A DNA stretch of 34,538 nucleotides from Pseudoselenomonas ruminantium (GCA_902781305.1 CACZIV010000019.1:1-34538); one strand, 5' to 3'; positions 16,303 through 25,768 are shown, counted from the first letter of the stretch. Numbers and translations: made by a program. The notes: generated by a model from the letters alone, not told the origin.

Positions 16303-18888
16303 ATGGATTTGGCATTAAACAAAGAACAACAAGCAGCAGTAGAGGAACTGGAAAAAAATATTTTATTATTAGCACCGGCAGGCACAGGGAAAACCAATAC
16401 CCTGGCCTGCCGTATTGCGCATATTGTTGAGGAAAATCGGGCATTGCCGGAGGAAATTCTCTGTCTGACCTTCACCAACAAGGCGTGCCGGGAAATGCGC
16501 GAGCGTGTGGAGGCGCGGGCAGGAGATAATGGCAGCCGGGTGATGGTCAAGACCTTTCATGGATTTTGCTATGAGGTCATTAAGACTGAGGCCAAGCGTC
16601 ATTCGGATTTATTCACGGATTTTACGATTTTTGATGAAACAGATTGTCAGGGACTACTAAAGGAGATTATTGATGAGGAATGGCCGCTCAAGGCGGTGCA
16701 GAATCTGGTCAATCAGCTGAAGGAAAAGAAGGTCGAATATGCCATTGACAGCGGGGATTTAATCGCGGATTATCAGCAGACCTTGCAACGGCTTTTGCAA
16801 AAGGAAACCGCCGCTGTAAAAGCGTTAGCCGTGGATGATGCCTATAAATTCCACGGGCGGCTTTATGAGGGCTGGCAAGTCTGGGGCGCAGAGAAGACTG
16901 CGCTGTATGATGAGCGCCTTCATGAGCTGCATGGATTGGATTTTACGGATTTGCTGGTGCAGGTGGATACGCTTTTCCGGCAGGACAGCGTGGCAGGAAA
17001 ATGGGCGCGGCGGTTTGTCTATATCAATATCGACGAGGTGCAGGATACGAGCCTGTTGGAGTACCGCATTATCTCCCAGATTTTTGGTGCCAGTCACCTG
17101 CTCCTTTGCGGGGATTATTTTCAGACCATTTATGAATGGCGCGGTTCGCATCCGGAACTGGTTTTGCGCAAGTTCCAGCAGGATTATAATCCCAGACGCA
17201 TCGTGCTCCATGAAAATTATCGGGCTACGCAAGTGCTCTTAAATGCGTCCTTTGACTGGCTCAGAAATTCCTTCCCGGAGCGGGTGAATTTGCTTTATCC
17301 CGACGGCTTGCAGGCGGTGAGTCATGAGCATGGCGAGCCGATTGTATTGAAGGGGGCAGCGGATTTCAGCGAGGAAGCGCAATGGATTTACTATCAGATT
17401 CAGGAGCTGCCTGTTGCCGATTACAGCCGGGTCTGCATCTTGACCCGCAGCAATCGTTATAACAAGGAATTGTCCGCCCATTTTCGTTCACTGAGCCGTT
17501 TTGTATCGGAAAAGGAACGTCTGCCCTTTATGCTGATTGACGAGCAGAAGTTCTTTCGGCGGCAGGAGATAAAGGATGCATTGGCGGTACTTAAACTGGC
17601 AGTCAACAAGCATGACGTGGCAAGCCTGGTGCGGGTGCTGAACCGCTTTGCAACCGGAATTGGCCCGGCGACCATCAAGAAACTGTCCAGTGAGGAAATC
17701 CGCAGTGCAGGCATTCGGCTGACGGATTTTGTCGATGCCGATGCCCGTGAGAGCGGCGAACCTTATGCGAAACTACTGGCGGCTTTGGCGGCAGAGAACA
17801 TCGTCGTGTTTGATGTGGAGTCTACCGGCGTGGATACGACCCGTGATGAAATCATCCAGATTGCGGGCATCCGCCTGGATAAGCATGGGGCGGTCAAGGA
17901 AAAGTTTGTACGCCTTTTGACGCCCTTGCGCAAGGTCGGCGATTCGGTGAAGGTGCATGGCCTTACGGATGATTTCCTGCGGGAGCAGGGCGAAGACCCC
18001 AAAAAGGTCTTGCAGGATTTCTGCACCTTTGCTCAAGGGGCGGTGCTCGTAGGGCATAATGTGTCCTACGATTTGCGGATTTTGGGCAGCGAGCTGTCCC
18101 GGCTGGATTTGCCGCCACTGGAATATCCCCTGTATTATGATACGCTGGATATCTTCCGGCGGTTTTATCCCAATCTGCCCAATCACAAGCTGGAATTTTT
18201 GGGGAAATACTGTGAGGTCAAGCATAAATCCAGTCACGATGCCTTTGATGATATCATGGCGACAGCGGAAATCCTCCTGTATGCTGTGGAGCGGGATTTG
18301 CGTCCTCATATAGAGGCGCGGCAGGAAATTATGGCCAAATATCAGGAGTTGTTTACCGAATGGGCAGACATGCTTACCGAAGTTCGCCAAAAGGCAAAGC
18401 ACCTGCGTCCCTGGCAGCTCTTGGGGGAGATTGTGGTGAACTGGGGCATGGATAAGTATTATCTCAAGCACAAGGAACCGCAGCGCGTGGAACACTTGCG
18501 GGATTTATTCCGGCAGGCGCGGGATTTGGATGATGAAGCCATCCGGCCGCTCGATGCGGTGGAGCGTTTCCTGCGCTATACGACGCTTTCCAATACGGAG
18601 CTGGATGCATTGACGAAGCGTCCGCAGATACCCATTATCACCATCCATCAGGCCAAGGGCTCGGAATTTGACTATGTCTTCTTGGCAGGTTTGCAGGAGG
18701 GGACATTCCCCGGCTTTCAGGCAGAGAAAAGCGGGCGGCTGGCAGAGGAATCACGGCTCTTTTATGTGGCTATGACTCGGGCGAAAAAGCAGTTGTTCCT
18801 GTCGTGGTCGCAGACCATGTACGGTCACTACCGTCATATCAGCAGTTTTATCCGCAATATTCCGCGAAAGTATCTGCATAATGTATGA
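16303..18888 (+). CDS. UvrD/Rep-family helicase with inserted DnaQ-like 3'-5' exonuclease domain
   Basis: This 861-residue protein is an SF1A DNA helicase split by an exonuclease. Helicase motifs are complete: Q motif LNKEQQAAV, Walker A APAGTGKT (24-31), LTFTNKACREM, Walker B IDEVQD (D244, E245), CGDYFQTIYEWRG, ENYR, HQAKGSEFDYVFLAGLQEG (from H782) and FYVAMTRAKK (about 820-829). Between the two helicase halves lies a DEDDh exonuclease (about 500-660) with Exo I FDVEST (D504, E506), Exo II HNVSYDL (H585, D590) and Exo III HDAFDD (H645, D650), all catalytic residues present. Both activities are therefore likely, pointing to a repair or replication-restart enzyme that unwinds and trims DNA. 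It probably shares a transcript with the preceding cyclase gene. It lacks the usual UvrD C-terminal tail. Confidence 0.93.
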   Translation: MDLALNKEQQAAVEELEKNILLLAPAGTGKTNTLACRIAHIVEENRALPEEILCLTFTNKACREMRERVEARAGDNGSRVMVKTFHGFCYEVIKTEAKRHSDLFTDFTIFDETDCQGLLKEIIDEEWPLKAVQNLVNQLKEKKVEYAIDSGDLIADYQQTLQRLLQKETAAVKALAVDDAYKFHGRLYEGWQVWGAEKTALYDERLHELHGLDFTDLLVQVDTLFRQDSVAGKWARRFVYINIDEVQDTSLLEYRIISQIFGASHLLLCGDYFQTIYEWRGSHPELVLRKFQQDYNPRRIVLHENYRATQVLLNASFDWLRNSFPERVNLLYPDGLQAVSHEHGEPIVLKGAADFSEEAQWIYYQIQELPVADYSRVCILTRSNRYNKELSAHFRSLSRFVSEKERLPFMLIDEQKFFRRQEIKDALAVLKLAVNKHDVASLVRVLNRFATGIGPATIKKLSSEEIRSAGIRLTDFVDADARESGEPYAKLLAALAAENIVVFDVESTGVDTTRDEIIQIAGIRLDKHGAVKEKFVRLLTPLRKVGDSVKVHGLTDDFLREQGEDPKKVLQDFCTFAQGAVLVGHNVSYDLRILGSELSRLDLPPLEYPLYYDTLDIFRRFYPNLPNHKLEFLGKYCEVKHKSSHDAFDDIMATAEILLYAVERDLRPHIEARQEIMAKYQELFTEWADMLTEVRQKAKHLRPWQLLGEIVVNWGMDKYYLKHKEPQRVEHLRDLFRQARDLDDEAIRPLDAVERFLRYTTLSNTELDALTKRPQIPIITIHQAKGSEFDYVFLAGLQEGTFPGFQAEKSGRLAEESRLFYVAMTRAKKQLFLSWSQTMYGHYRHISSFIRNIPRKYLHNV

Positions 18889-18951
18889 TGTGCGTGTGTC
18901 TGAACATGCATACAGTATTTTTTATAAATTTTCGTCATTATAATAAAATTG

Positions 18952-18980
18952 TGTACATTCAGGCGGGATTGTAGTATACT
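18952..18980 (+). promoter_or_regulatory. Promoter of gdhA
   Basis: TATACT (18975-18980) is a good -10. TGTACA (18952-18957), 17 bases upstream, is a partial -35. The promoter lies about 50 bases before the chosen gdhA start. Confidence 0.5.
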
Positions 18981-19032
18981 ATTTATTGGTGGACACAATT
19001 GTATGAGTTTTATAGACAAAGGAGCGATTACT

Positions 19033-20382
19033 TTGGCAGACATGAAACAGTATGTACAAGATACGTTAGACCTGATTGCAAAACGCGACCCGGATCAGCC
19101 GCAGTTCAAGAACACGGTATCCAAGGTTCTGGAAAGCGTTATTCCCGTGTTGGAAGCACATCCGGAATTCAAGGAACAGAAGATTCTGGAACGCATTATC
19201 GAGCCGGAACGCGTGATTACCTTCCGCGTGCCCTGGCAGGACGATAAGGGCGAAGTTCATGTAAACCGCGGTTTCCGTGTGCAGATGAGCAGCGCCATTG
19301 GCCCCTACAAAGGCGGTCTGCGCTTCCATCCCAGTGTAAATCTCGATATTTTGAAATTCCTGGCTTTTGAACAGGTGTTCAAGAATGCTCTCTCCGGCCT
19401 GCCCATCGGTGGTGCCAAGGGTGGTTCGGATTTTGACCCGCATGGCAAATCCGACAATGAAGTTATGCATTTCTGCCAGAGCTTTATGACGGAGCTCTAT
19501 CGCCATATCGGCCCGGATGTGGACGTTCCGGCTGGTGATATCGGCGTAGGCGGCCGTGAAGTCGGCTATCTCTACGGCCAGTACAAGCGCATCCGTGACA
19601 GCTATGATGCAGGTGTCCTGACGGGGAAGCGCGTTGATTACTGGGGCAGTCTTGCCCGTACCGAAGCTACTGGTTACGGCCTGCTCTATTTTGTCAAGAA
19701 TATGCTTGACGCTAAAGATATCAGCCTTAAGGACAAGACGGTTGTGGTTTCCGGTTCCGGCAATGTAGCAACCTATGCCATCGAAAAAGCGCAGGCTTTC
19801 GGTGCCAAGGTGGTTACCTGCTCCGATTCCAACGGCTATGTCTATGACCCCAATGGCATTGACCTCGATGCCGTTAAGGAAATCAAGCAGGTTCGCCGCG
19901 GCCGCATCAAAGAATATGTGGAAAATCATCCGCAGGCTGAATATCATGAAGGCTGCAAGGGCGTTTGGACGGTCAAATGCGATGTGGCTCTGCCGTGCGC
20001 AACGCAGGGCGAAATCGACCTGGAAAGCGCGAAAGCCCTTGTGGCTAACGGCGTAATCGCTGTTGGTGAAGGTGCCAATATGCCGTCCACGCTGGAGGCA
20101 ATCGCTTACTTCCAGCAGAACAAGGTGCTCTTTGCTCCGGGCAAGGCAGCCAATGCCGGCGGCGTATCCGTTTCCGCTCTCGAAATGGCACAGAACTCTG
20201 AGCGCTTGCAGTGGACGTTTGAAGAAGTGGACGGCAAACTGCAGGATATCATGGCCAACATCTACAAGAATGCCAAGGCCAACGCTGAAAAATATGCTGA
20301 CCCTGACGATTTGGTAGCCGGTGCCAACATCACCGCCTTTGTCAAGGTGGCCAATGTTATGCTGGCGCATGGTCTGGTGTAA
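19033..20382 (+). CDS. gdhA: Glutamate dehydrogenase (hexameric, probably NADP-specific)
   Basis: GdhA interconverts glutamate and 2-oxoglutarate plus ammonia and is a main route of ammonia assimilation in rumen and gut anaerobes. With a TTG start at 19033 the protein is 449 residues, close to the 447 of the E. coli enzyme; AAAGGAG at 19018-19024 lies 8 bases before it. Earlier in-frame starts would place that site inside the gene. Visible motifs are IGPYKGGLRFHPSV, the catalytic lysine K129 in GGAKGGSDFDP, VPAGDIGVGGRE, and the nucleotide-binding VVSGSGNVATYAIEKA. The length and small-hexamer features suggest the NADP biosynthetic class; cofactor choice is inferred. The gene is monocistronic. 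Confidence 0.96.
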   Translation: MADMKQYVQDTLDLIAKRDPDQPQFKNTVSKVLESVIPVLEAHPEFKEQKILERIIEPERVITFRVPWQDDKGEVHVNRGFRVQMSSAIGPYKGGLRFHPSVNLDILKFLAFEQVFKNALSGLPIGGAKGGSDFDPHGKSDNEVMHFCQSFMTELYRHIGPDVDVPAGDIGVGGREVGYLYGQYKRIRDSYDAGVLTGKRVDYWGSLARTEATGYGLLYFVKNMLDAKDISLKDKTVVVSGSGNVATYAIEKAQAFGAKVVTCSDSNGYVYDPNGIDLDAVKEIKQVRRGRIKEYVENHPQAEYHEGCKGVWTVKCDVALPCATQGEIDLESAKALVANGVIAVGEGANMPSTLEAIAYFQQNKVLFAPGKAANAGGVSVSALEMAQNSERLQWTFEEVDGKLQDIMANIYKNAKANAEKYADPDDLVAGANITAFVKVANVMLAHGLV

Positions 20383-20401
20383 GAGAATAAAGTTTTTAGG
20401 A

Positions 20402-20431
20402 TTGACCAGTCAGATTGGCTGGTCAATTTTT
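20402..20431 (+). terminator. Terminator of gdhA
   Basis: TTGACCAGTC (20402-20411) pairs with GGCTGGTCAA (20417-20426) around a 5-base loop and is followed by five T. Confidence 0.88.
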
Positions 20432-20505
20432 AATGATATTTAATGCTTTTTTTCTCTTATGGAGCTATAATAAATAAATAATCTTTATAAGCAGAGGTAT
20501 GAAGC

Positions 20506-21552
20506 GTGAAATTTGGCGAGTTTATGGCCAGTTTGCAAAAAAGTGAGTTAAAGCATGTTTATTTGTTGGCTGGTGAGGAACATTATTATATAGAAAAAGC
20601 GCGGGAAAAACTTTTCGCGCAGCTGTTTGCCAGCCCGCAGGAACAGGCTGGTGCCCTGCAAAAACTGACTGGTGTGTTGGATACAGATGATTTAGTGGGG
20701 CTTATCGAGACTGCGCCGTTTTTTGCCAGTAAAAATGTGCTGCTTTTGCAGGATACCAGTTTGTTTAAGGAGAACAAAGAGGACGGGGACAGTAAAAAGC
20801 CGGGCAAGGACAAGAAGATGGAACGGCTGTTGACAACGCTTGCGGATATGCCGGAATTCAGCTATGTGATTTTTGTGCAGAACGGCAAGGCAGACAAGCG
20901 GCGCAAGTTGTATAAGGTCATTGAAAAATGTGGGGCGGTGCTCGAGGCAGACGCTGTCCGGGCCTGGAATATCAATGACTGGCTGCAGGGAAAGCTGCAA
21001 TCCATGAACAAGGATATGGACCGGGAGGCAATGGCGTATTTCAGCGGGGTAGTCAGCACCATGCAGATCATTTCCCTGGAATTTTTGGACAAGGAATTTG
21101 ACAAACTGGCGCTGTTCACCAAAGAGCGGCAAATCACGAAAGATTTGTTGACCAAGGTTTTTGCGGGATTGCCGGAGGTATCGGTGTTTGCCATGCTGGA
21201 TGCCATCAGTGAGCGGAAGGCGAAGAAAGCCATGCAGCTTCTGAGGCGCCAGTTAAATGATGGCACTTATTTTACGGTAATACTAGCGCTGTTGACTCGT
21301 CATGTACGGCAGCTTTGGCAGGCACAAACGCTGCAGAAACAAGGCATACGAGGCAAGGCACTGGCCAAGCCCTTGGAATTGAATCCTTTTATTGCTGAGA
21401 AATTGGGACGGGCTGCCATGCAATTTCCCGAAGCAGTACTGAAACGCAATATGCTTGAACTAATAGATGCAGACTACTTTTTGAAAACAGGACAGGCCGG
21501 AGAGGAAGTATTAGAACATGCCGTGATTGACCTGTGCCGTGGACAGGCATAG
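20506..21552 (+). CDS. holA: DNA polymerase III delta subunit (HolA)
   Basis: HolA is the clamp-loader subunit that opens the beta sliding clamp. The 348-residue length and layout fit the family: an N-terminal domain starting HVYLLAGEEHYYIEKA, the clamp-contact region with TAPFFASKNVLLLQD (about 65-85), FVQNGKADKRRKLYK, and a helical C-terminal collar domain with LALLTRHVRQLWQ. The start is GTG 20506, supported by AGAGGT at 20492-20497. A TATAAT at 20466-20471 is a probable -10, but no good -35 is seen. No partner subunits are nearby, which is usual for this gene. It ends at a terminator shared with the convergent chemoreceptor gene. Confidence 0.93.
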   Translation: MKFGEFMASLQKSELKHVYLLAGEEHYYIEKAREKLFAQLFASPQEQAGALQKLTGVLDTDDLVGLIETAPFFASKNVLLLQDTSLFKENKEDGDSKKPGKDKKMERLLTTLADMPEFSYVIFVQNGKADKRRKLYKVIEKCGAVLEADAVRAWNINDWLQGKLQSMNKDMDREAMAYFSGVVSTMQIISLEFLDKEFDKLALFTKERQITKDLLTKVFAGLPEVSVFAMLDAISERKAKKAMQLLRRQLNDGTYFTVILALLTRHVRQLWQAQTLQKQGIRGKALAKPLELNPFIAEKLGRAAMQFPEAVLKRNMLELIDADYFLKTGQAGEEVLEHAVIDLCRGQA

Positions 21553-21569
21553 GCAAAGATTGGGAAATC

Positions 21570-21611
21570 AAAAAGCATGAGGCTGCAAATAATTAGCGCC
21601 TCATGCTTTTT
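21570..21611. terminator. Bidirectional terminator between holA and the chemoreceptor gene
   Basis: A perfect 14-bp stem (21570-21583 with 21598-21611) has five A at its left edge and five T at its right edge, so it can terminate both convergent transcripts. Confidence 0.92.
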
Positions 21612-21638
21612 GTTAGGATATATTTCCTGCCAAGGTGG

Positions 21639-23687
21639 TCAGATACCCATCTCGATATTGTGAATAATGGTGGTCAGTTTTTCCATTTCCTCACTGGTGC
21701 GTTCGTTGATGGCATCCAGTGCTTTGATGGACTGGGTGGATTTCTGGATGTGAGTGATGCCTTCGTTGAGGTTTTTATGCAGTTCCTTCATTTGCTTAGC
21801 AAAGTTGGCATCGAAATCGTTGATGCGTTCTTCAAAGTCCTTGTTATCGGCAAGAATCTTGTTGATTTCGTTGACGTCATGGATAAGGGAACTGATGGCG
21901 TCATCGGAAACATGAACGTTGGTCTGGGTGTTTTCAGCCAGTTTGCGTACTTCCTGAGCAACGACGGAGAAGCCGCGCCCGGCCTCGCCTGCACGGGCAG
22001 CCTCGATGGCGGCGTTGAGGGAGAGGAGGTTGGTCTGGGCAGCTATCTCGTTGATGAGCTTCATGACATCATTGATTTTCTGGGTGCTCTGAGAGAGCAT
22101 ATCCAGTTTCGGGGTGATTTCCCGGTTGCGGTCCGTCAGCTGGTTAAAGAGGCCGTTCTGTTCGTCAATGCCGCTGGACAGCTGTTTGATGGCATTTTGA
22201 ATCTGGTCGACATCGGTAGACATACGCATGATGGTTTTGACAATGTCCGGCATTTTGGACTGATAGTCCTGGAACATATCAATAAGGTTGTCTTTCAGTT
22301 TTTCGGTGTGTTTTTGCCGTTCAATGATACGATTGAAGAAGAACGCATGACAGTTGGAGTAAATATGGGCAAAGTTGTCGATGTAGGAATCCGAGAAAGG
22401 GGTTCCTTCAGGCACATGATAGAAGACGATGGCCGTCAGGGTTTCGTTTACATGCAGCCCGGAAATTTCGCCGAAGCTGGAAAAACCAGCTACGGGAACA
22501 TCTTTGAACTCGTCAATATGCGTGATTTCATCCGGATAACCTAAACGGCGGAGAATGCAGTCGTTTAAGATAGCGCCGATGGGGTGTGGTTTGTTTTTGT
22601 TGAATTCGCGCAAATCCCGGGAGAGAGTCTGTGACAGGGATACGCGCTTCATCAGGTGCAGGCGCTCGCCCGTGACCACATCGCAGAAGAAATTGATGCG
22701 GTTGTTGGCTTCATCGAAACCGGAAAGTGTACGAATGTAATCTTCACCATTTATGTCGGTAGCAAAGGTATAACCCTGCATACAATCCTGCACTTCGCTT
22801 ACGGTCTGTACATGGAAATAATCTTTCAGGGCATCGATAATCGGAACTTCGCCATTAGGCCCTTCAACGGTTTCGATATAGCGCAGGGCACTGTTGGCAC
22901 TGCCGACGGTCACCGATTTATCTGTCCGTTCAACAGCCTGAGATTTCAGGATGCCATAGCGGTATTCTTTGCTCAGGCGGCAGATAATGATGATGGCATG
23001 ATTTTCCAGGCAGGTATTGTCATCGTAGATATAGGTATGGGCAAAATCCAGATTGCCGGCGGAACTGCCGCCGATAAAGGGAATGGGGAATTGTCCGGAG
23101 GCGTACAAAGCCTGTGATACGAAGGTTTCACAGCTGGATACGCCATCGATATAAACCATGGCAAAAGTATGGTTTACACTTAAACGGAAGGGCGGACGAT
23201 GCTTGTCGATTTCCTTGCGAATAGCGTCTACGCGGTCGTTGACAGTCATGCTTACCGTGCCGCTGCGCAGGTCTTCATTGGGCAGCGGGATATGCATGGT
23301 AAAGGTTTGTTCAAGCATGCGCTTGGAGAAAGACTGCAATAATACTCTGCCACGACGTTCAGGTGCGTCACAGTATAGCGTATGACTGCCCTGTGGACGG
23401 CAAAGTTCACCGGAAGTCGTCATAAGCAGCAGCTTGGCAGAGGACGGAATTTCGGCCTTAATCAGGCGGGCAACTTCTGGAACATCCAAATCAGGGGAAA
23501 CAAAGCCAATGACCATAGCCGGGCCGCCAGCCACATCAACCAGTTCTTTCAGGCGCAGGGCGGTCAGCTCACTTTTGGCCAGATAAGCCGTCTTGATATC
23601 GGGAAGTTCAGTCGCTGCCGGAACAGCAGCAGGTGTAACCGGCGTAGCAGCTTCGGCCCTTTTGGGCGTTTCGAATAGTTTGAACAT
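21639..23687 (-). CDS. Soluble methyl-accepting chemotaxis protein with FIST sensory domain
   Basis: After an Ala/Pro-rich N-terminal tail (about 8-30), residues about 35-420 form FIST-N and FIST-C domains ([38 protein letters not shown]). FIST domains are proposed to sense small ligands such as amino acids. The rest is the long coiled coil of a chemoreceptor signalling domain (about 440-682) with the conserved hairpin tip around 550-575 ([16 protein letters not shown]) that contacts CheA and CheW. There is no signal peptide or membrane span, so it should act in the cytoplasm. The normal TM and HAMP modules are missing. GAGAGGTG lies about 8 bases before ATG. It follows mutY by about 90 bases on the same strand. 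Loss of motility genes elsewhere would leave it without a partner, so it fits a motile cell. Confidence 0.93.
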   Translation of the reverse strand: MFKLFETPKRAEAATPVTPAAVPAATELPDIKTAYLAKSELTALRLKELVDVAGGPAMVIGFVSPDLDVPEVARLIKAEIPSSAKLLLMTTSGELCRPQGSHTLYCDAPERRGRVLLQSFSKRMLEQTFTMHIPLPNEDLRSGTVSMTVNDRVDAIRKEIDKHRPPFRLSVNHTFAMVYIDGVSSCETFVSQALYASGQFPIPFIGGSSAGNLDFAHTYIYDDNTCLENHAIIIICRLSKEYRYGILKSQAVERTDKSVTVGSANSALRYIETVEGPNGEVPIIDALKDYFHVQTVSEVQDCMQGYTFATDINGEDYIRTLSGFDEANNRINFFCDVVTGERLHLMKRVSLSQTLSRDLREFNKNKPHPIGAILNDCILRRLGYPDEITHIDEFKDVPVAGFSSFGEISGLHVNETLTAIVFYHVPEGTPFSDSYIDNFAHIYSNCHAFFFNRIIERQKHTEKLKDNLIDMFQDYQSKMPDIVKTIMRMSTDVDQIQNAIKQLSSGIDEQNGLFNQLTDRNREITPKLDMLSQSTQKINDVMKLINEIAAQTNLLSLNAAIEAARAGEAGRGFSVVAQEVRKLAENTQTNVHVSDDAISSLIHDVNEINKILADNKDFEERINDFDANFAKQMKELHKNLNEGITHIQKSTQSIKALDAINERTSEEMEKLTTIIHNIEMGI

Positions 23688-23776
23688 GTATAAACACCTC
23701 TCAAATTTAATCAGTATCCCACATCCATAAATCCATTTGTTTGTTCTATTCGTGTTTTATAGCGAAATTCCTTCTT

Positions 23777-24877
23777 CTATAGAACATATTTTGGATAATA
23801 ATAGTGAAAAGCTGAGGGCAGACTGTATTTTTCTGCTAATTCCTTTTGTGTAACCCAGATAACGGGCAGAGAATTTTCCTGCAGGATATGGTCAGAAGGT
23901 GGTGTAAGTTCTATTCGCCAGCCGGAAAGGTGCCATTCGATATGGGAAAAGACATGTTTGGCTGCCGGCAGTTTTTGTATATGCTTAGCAGACAGACTCT
24001 GTGTTTGCAGCCATTCGGTTACGGCTGCTTTGTCGAGTTTTCCCTCGATGTTGGGGAATTCCCAAAGGCCTGCCAAAAGTCCTTTGGGTGGGCGTTTATG
24101 CAGGGCCACGGTATCTCCCTGCATCAGCAGAAGAATTGTGCGGTTTTCGCGGCGGCGTTTTTGGGGAGAGCTTTTGCGGGGCAGCTCTTGCTCCAGTCCC
24201 TCGGCATGGGCAAGGCAGATTTTTTCCAAGGGACAGCGAGGGCAATGGGGCGTGCCTTTGGGCAGGCAGATGGTAGCGCCTAAATCCATAAAGGCCTGAT
24301 TGATGTCTCCGGCGGTTTCGCCTTGCGGATAATGGGGGAGAAGGACCTGCTCGATGCTGTTTTTTGTCGCGGGCAGGGCGATGTCCGCAGTGGAGGCAAG
24401 GGCGCGGGAGATTACCCGCAGTACATTACCGTCGACGGCAGGCCAGGGCTGGCCAAAGGCAATCGAGCCGATGGCGCTGGCGGTATAGCGGCCAATGCCG
24501 GGGAGAGCCAGTAAGGTTTTGAAGTCCTGCGGAATTTTGCCGTTATGTTCCTGACAAATCATCGTGGCGGCTTTTTTGAGGTTGCGTGCGCGGGAGTAAT
24601 AGCCAAGCCCCTGCCAGAGTTTCATAAGGGCGTCATCATCACAGGCGGCTAAAGCCGCGATATCCGGCAGGGCGGCGAGGAAGCGTTCGTAATAGGGAAT
24701 CACGGCGCTGGCTCGGGTCTGCTGCAGCATGATTTCCGACAGCCAGGTGTGATAAGGCGTGGGGGACTTTCGCCAGGGAAGTTCCCGCAGGTCAGACTGG
24801 CTGCGGTACCAGCCGGGAAGTTTTTGCAGTATTTCCGGAATAAGTTCGGTATGCGGAATAGTGACTGTTTGGGACAA
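23777..24877 (-). CDS. mutY: A/G-specific adenine glycosylase (MutY)
   Basis: MutY removes adenine mispaired with 8-oxoguanine in base-excision repair. The 366-residue protein has the catalytic glutamate E48 in SEIMLQQTR, the helix-hairpin-helix LPGIGRYTASAI, and the catalytic aspartate D149 in AVDGNVLRV. The four cysteines of the [4Fe-4S] cluster follow (CLPKGTPHCPRCPLEKIC). The first cluster spacing is seven residues rather than the six of E. coli. The C-terminal domain (about 235-366, from RTILLLMQGDTVALHKRP) is the Nudix-like part that recognises 8-oxoguanine. The start is TTG, with AAAGGA 7 bases upstream; no ATG lies near a suitable position. Confidence 0.95.
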   Translation of the reverse strand: MSQTVTIPHTELIPEILQKLPGWYRSQSDLRELPWRKSPTPYHTWLSEIMLQQTRASAVIPYYERFLAALPDIAALAACDDDALMKLWQGLGYYSRARNLKKAATMICQEHNGKIPQDFKTLLALPGIGRYTASAIGSIAFGQPWPAVDGNVLRVISRALASTADIALPATKNSIEQVLLPHYPQGETAGDINQAFMDLGATICLPKGTPHCPRCPLEKICLAHAEGLEQELPRKSSPQKRRRENRTILLLMQGDTVALHKRPPKGLLAGLWEFPNIEGKLDKAAVTEWLQTQSLSAKHIQKLPAAKHVFSHIEWHLSGWRIELTPPSDHILQENSLPVIWVTQKELAEKYSLPSAFHYYYPKYVL

Positions 24878-25122
24878 GATAAAATCCTTTCTGCGCTAAA
24901 AAATCTTTTTCATAGTGGGGAAATTGTATCATATGCGTTGTAAAGCATGCAAGGTGGCATTATGGATAAAATTTTCAAAAAAAAGTAACAAGAAAAACTT
25001 TTTAATTCTCCACGAAAGACAAACGTATAATATAATTGTCATGTAAAGCTGTGTATGTGTGCTTATGGTGGAAGAAAATCTCAAAAATACACAAATAAGA
25101 TTAAAAAAGTTACATAATGGTG
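24878..25122. other. AT-rich intergenic region between mutY and ilvN
   Basis: About 245 bases separate the divergent genes upstream of the ilvN promoters. A TATAAT at 25026-25031 lacks a good -35. An A-rich word near 24970 loosely resembles a CodY box but has several mismatches. No T-box, gene or strong hairpin is seen. Confidence 0.4.
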
Positions 25123-25151
25123 TTGACAAAAATATCTATTCGCGCAATAAT
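25123..25151 (+). promoter_or_regulatory. Upstream promoter of the ilv-leu cluster
   Basis: A perfect TTGACA (25123-25128) and AATAAT (25146-25151) are 17 bases apart, which is the strongest promoter in the window. The leader to ilvN would be only about 80 bases. Confidence 0.82.
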
Positions 25152-25176
25152 GTATACATATTTACAACTTTACATA

Positions 25177-25205
25177 TTGAATGGACAGCTTAAACGTGTT
25201 ATGAT
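25177..25205 (+). promoter_or_regulatory. Possible second promoter of the ilv-leu cluster
   Basis: TTGAAT (25177-25182) and TATGAT (25200-25205) are also 17 bases apart, about 33 bases before the ilvN start codon. This could give tandem promoters. Confidence 0.45.
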
Positions 25206-25237
25206 GTTTTTGTGTGAAAAACAAGGGGGATTGCAGG

Positions 25238-25768
25238 ATGAAACATGTCTTGTCTGTGTTTGTGGAAAATCAGACTGGTGTGCTGGTCCGGGTTGTAAGT
25301 ATGTTTTCCAGACGCGAATTCAATATCGACAGTCTCGCAGTTGGCGTGACGGAGAAAGAAGGGTATTCCCGCATCACGGTTGTTGTACACGGCGATGAAA
25401 ATCTCATTGAGCAGATGATCAAACAGCTGGAGAAAATGCCGGTGGTGCAAGCCGTACAGCGTCTGGACGAGAAAAATGCAGTCTGCCGGGGGATGACGCT
25501 GATTAAGGTCAGGGCAAATGACACAAATCGTCTGGATGTGCTGAAGATGGCGGAACTTTTCCGTGCCCATGTCGTGGATGTGGACAGTTCCATGGTTATC
25601 TTCGAGCTCACAGGCAGTGATGACAAGGTGACGGCGTTCTTGAATCTCATCAAGCCGTACGGCATCGCCGAGGTCATTCGCACAGGTCTTATCGCGCTGG
25701 AACGCGGTGAGCATACTATTTATGAACATTGTGAGGAGAGAGAGTATTATGGCAAAAACTTATTATGA
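25238..25768 (+). CDS. ilvN: Acetolactate synthase small (regulatory) subunit
   Basis: This subunit activates acetolactate synthase and makes it sensitive to valine feedback. The 176-residue protein has an N-terminal ACT domain (about 3-75: [29 protein letters not shown]) and the C-terminal small-subunit domain (about 85-160: [24 protein letters not shown]). ATG 25238 is preferred to an upstream in-frame GTG because AAGGGGGA lies 8 bases before it and the protein then begins as the family does. The gene overlaps ilvC by 20 bases. Unusually, the catalytic subunit ilvB is not beside it but four genes away at the far end of the cluster. Confidence 0.95.
   Translation: MKHVLSVFVENQTGVLVRVVSMFSRREFNIDSLAVGVTEKEGYSRITVVVHGDENLIEQMIKQLEKMPVVQAVQRLDEKNAVCRGMTLIKVRANDTNRLDVLKMAELFRAHVVDVDSSMVIFELTGSDDKVTAFLNLIKPYGIAEVIRTGLIALERGEHTIYEHCEEREYYGKNLL

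Noticed and set aside
19066-20370. 434-codon open frame antisense to gdhA
   Set aside because: It is opposite a highly conserved gene, with no ribosome binding site or recognisable domain.
21603-22544. 313-codon open frame on the plus strand opposite the chemoreceptor gene
   Set aside because: It mirrors the regular heptad codon pattern of the coiled coil and starts inside the shared terminator; no domain is recognised.
24201-24260. Seven-residue first spacing in the MutY iron-sulfur motif
   Set aside because: It differs from E. coli by one residue, but I believe the same spacing occurs in other Firmicutes MutY, so it is not treated as a defect.
24968-24982. CodY-like box upstream of ilvN
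   Set aside because: It has about three mismatches to the palindrome in an A-rich stretch, is about 150 bases upstream of the promoter, and CodY presence in this lineage is unproven.
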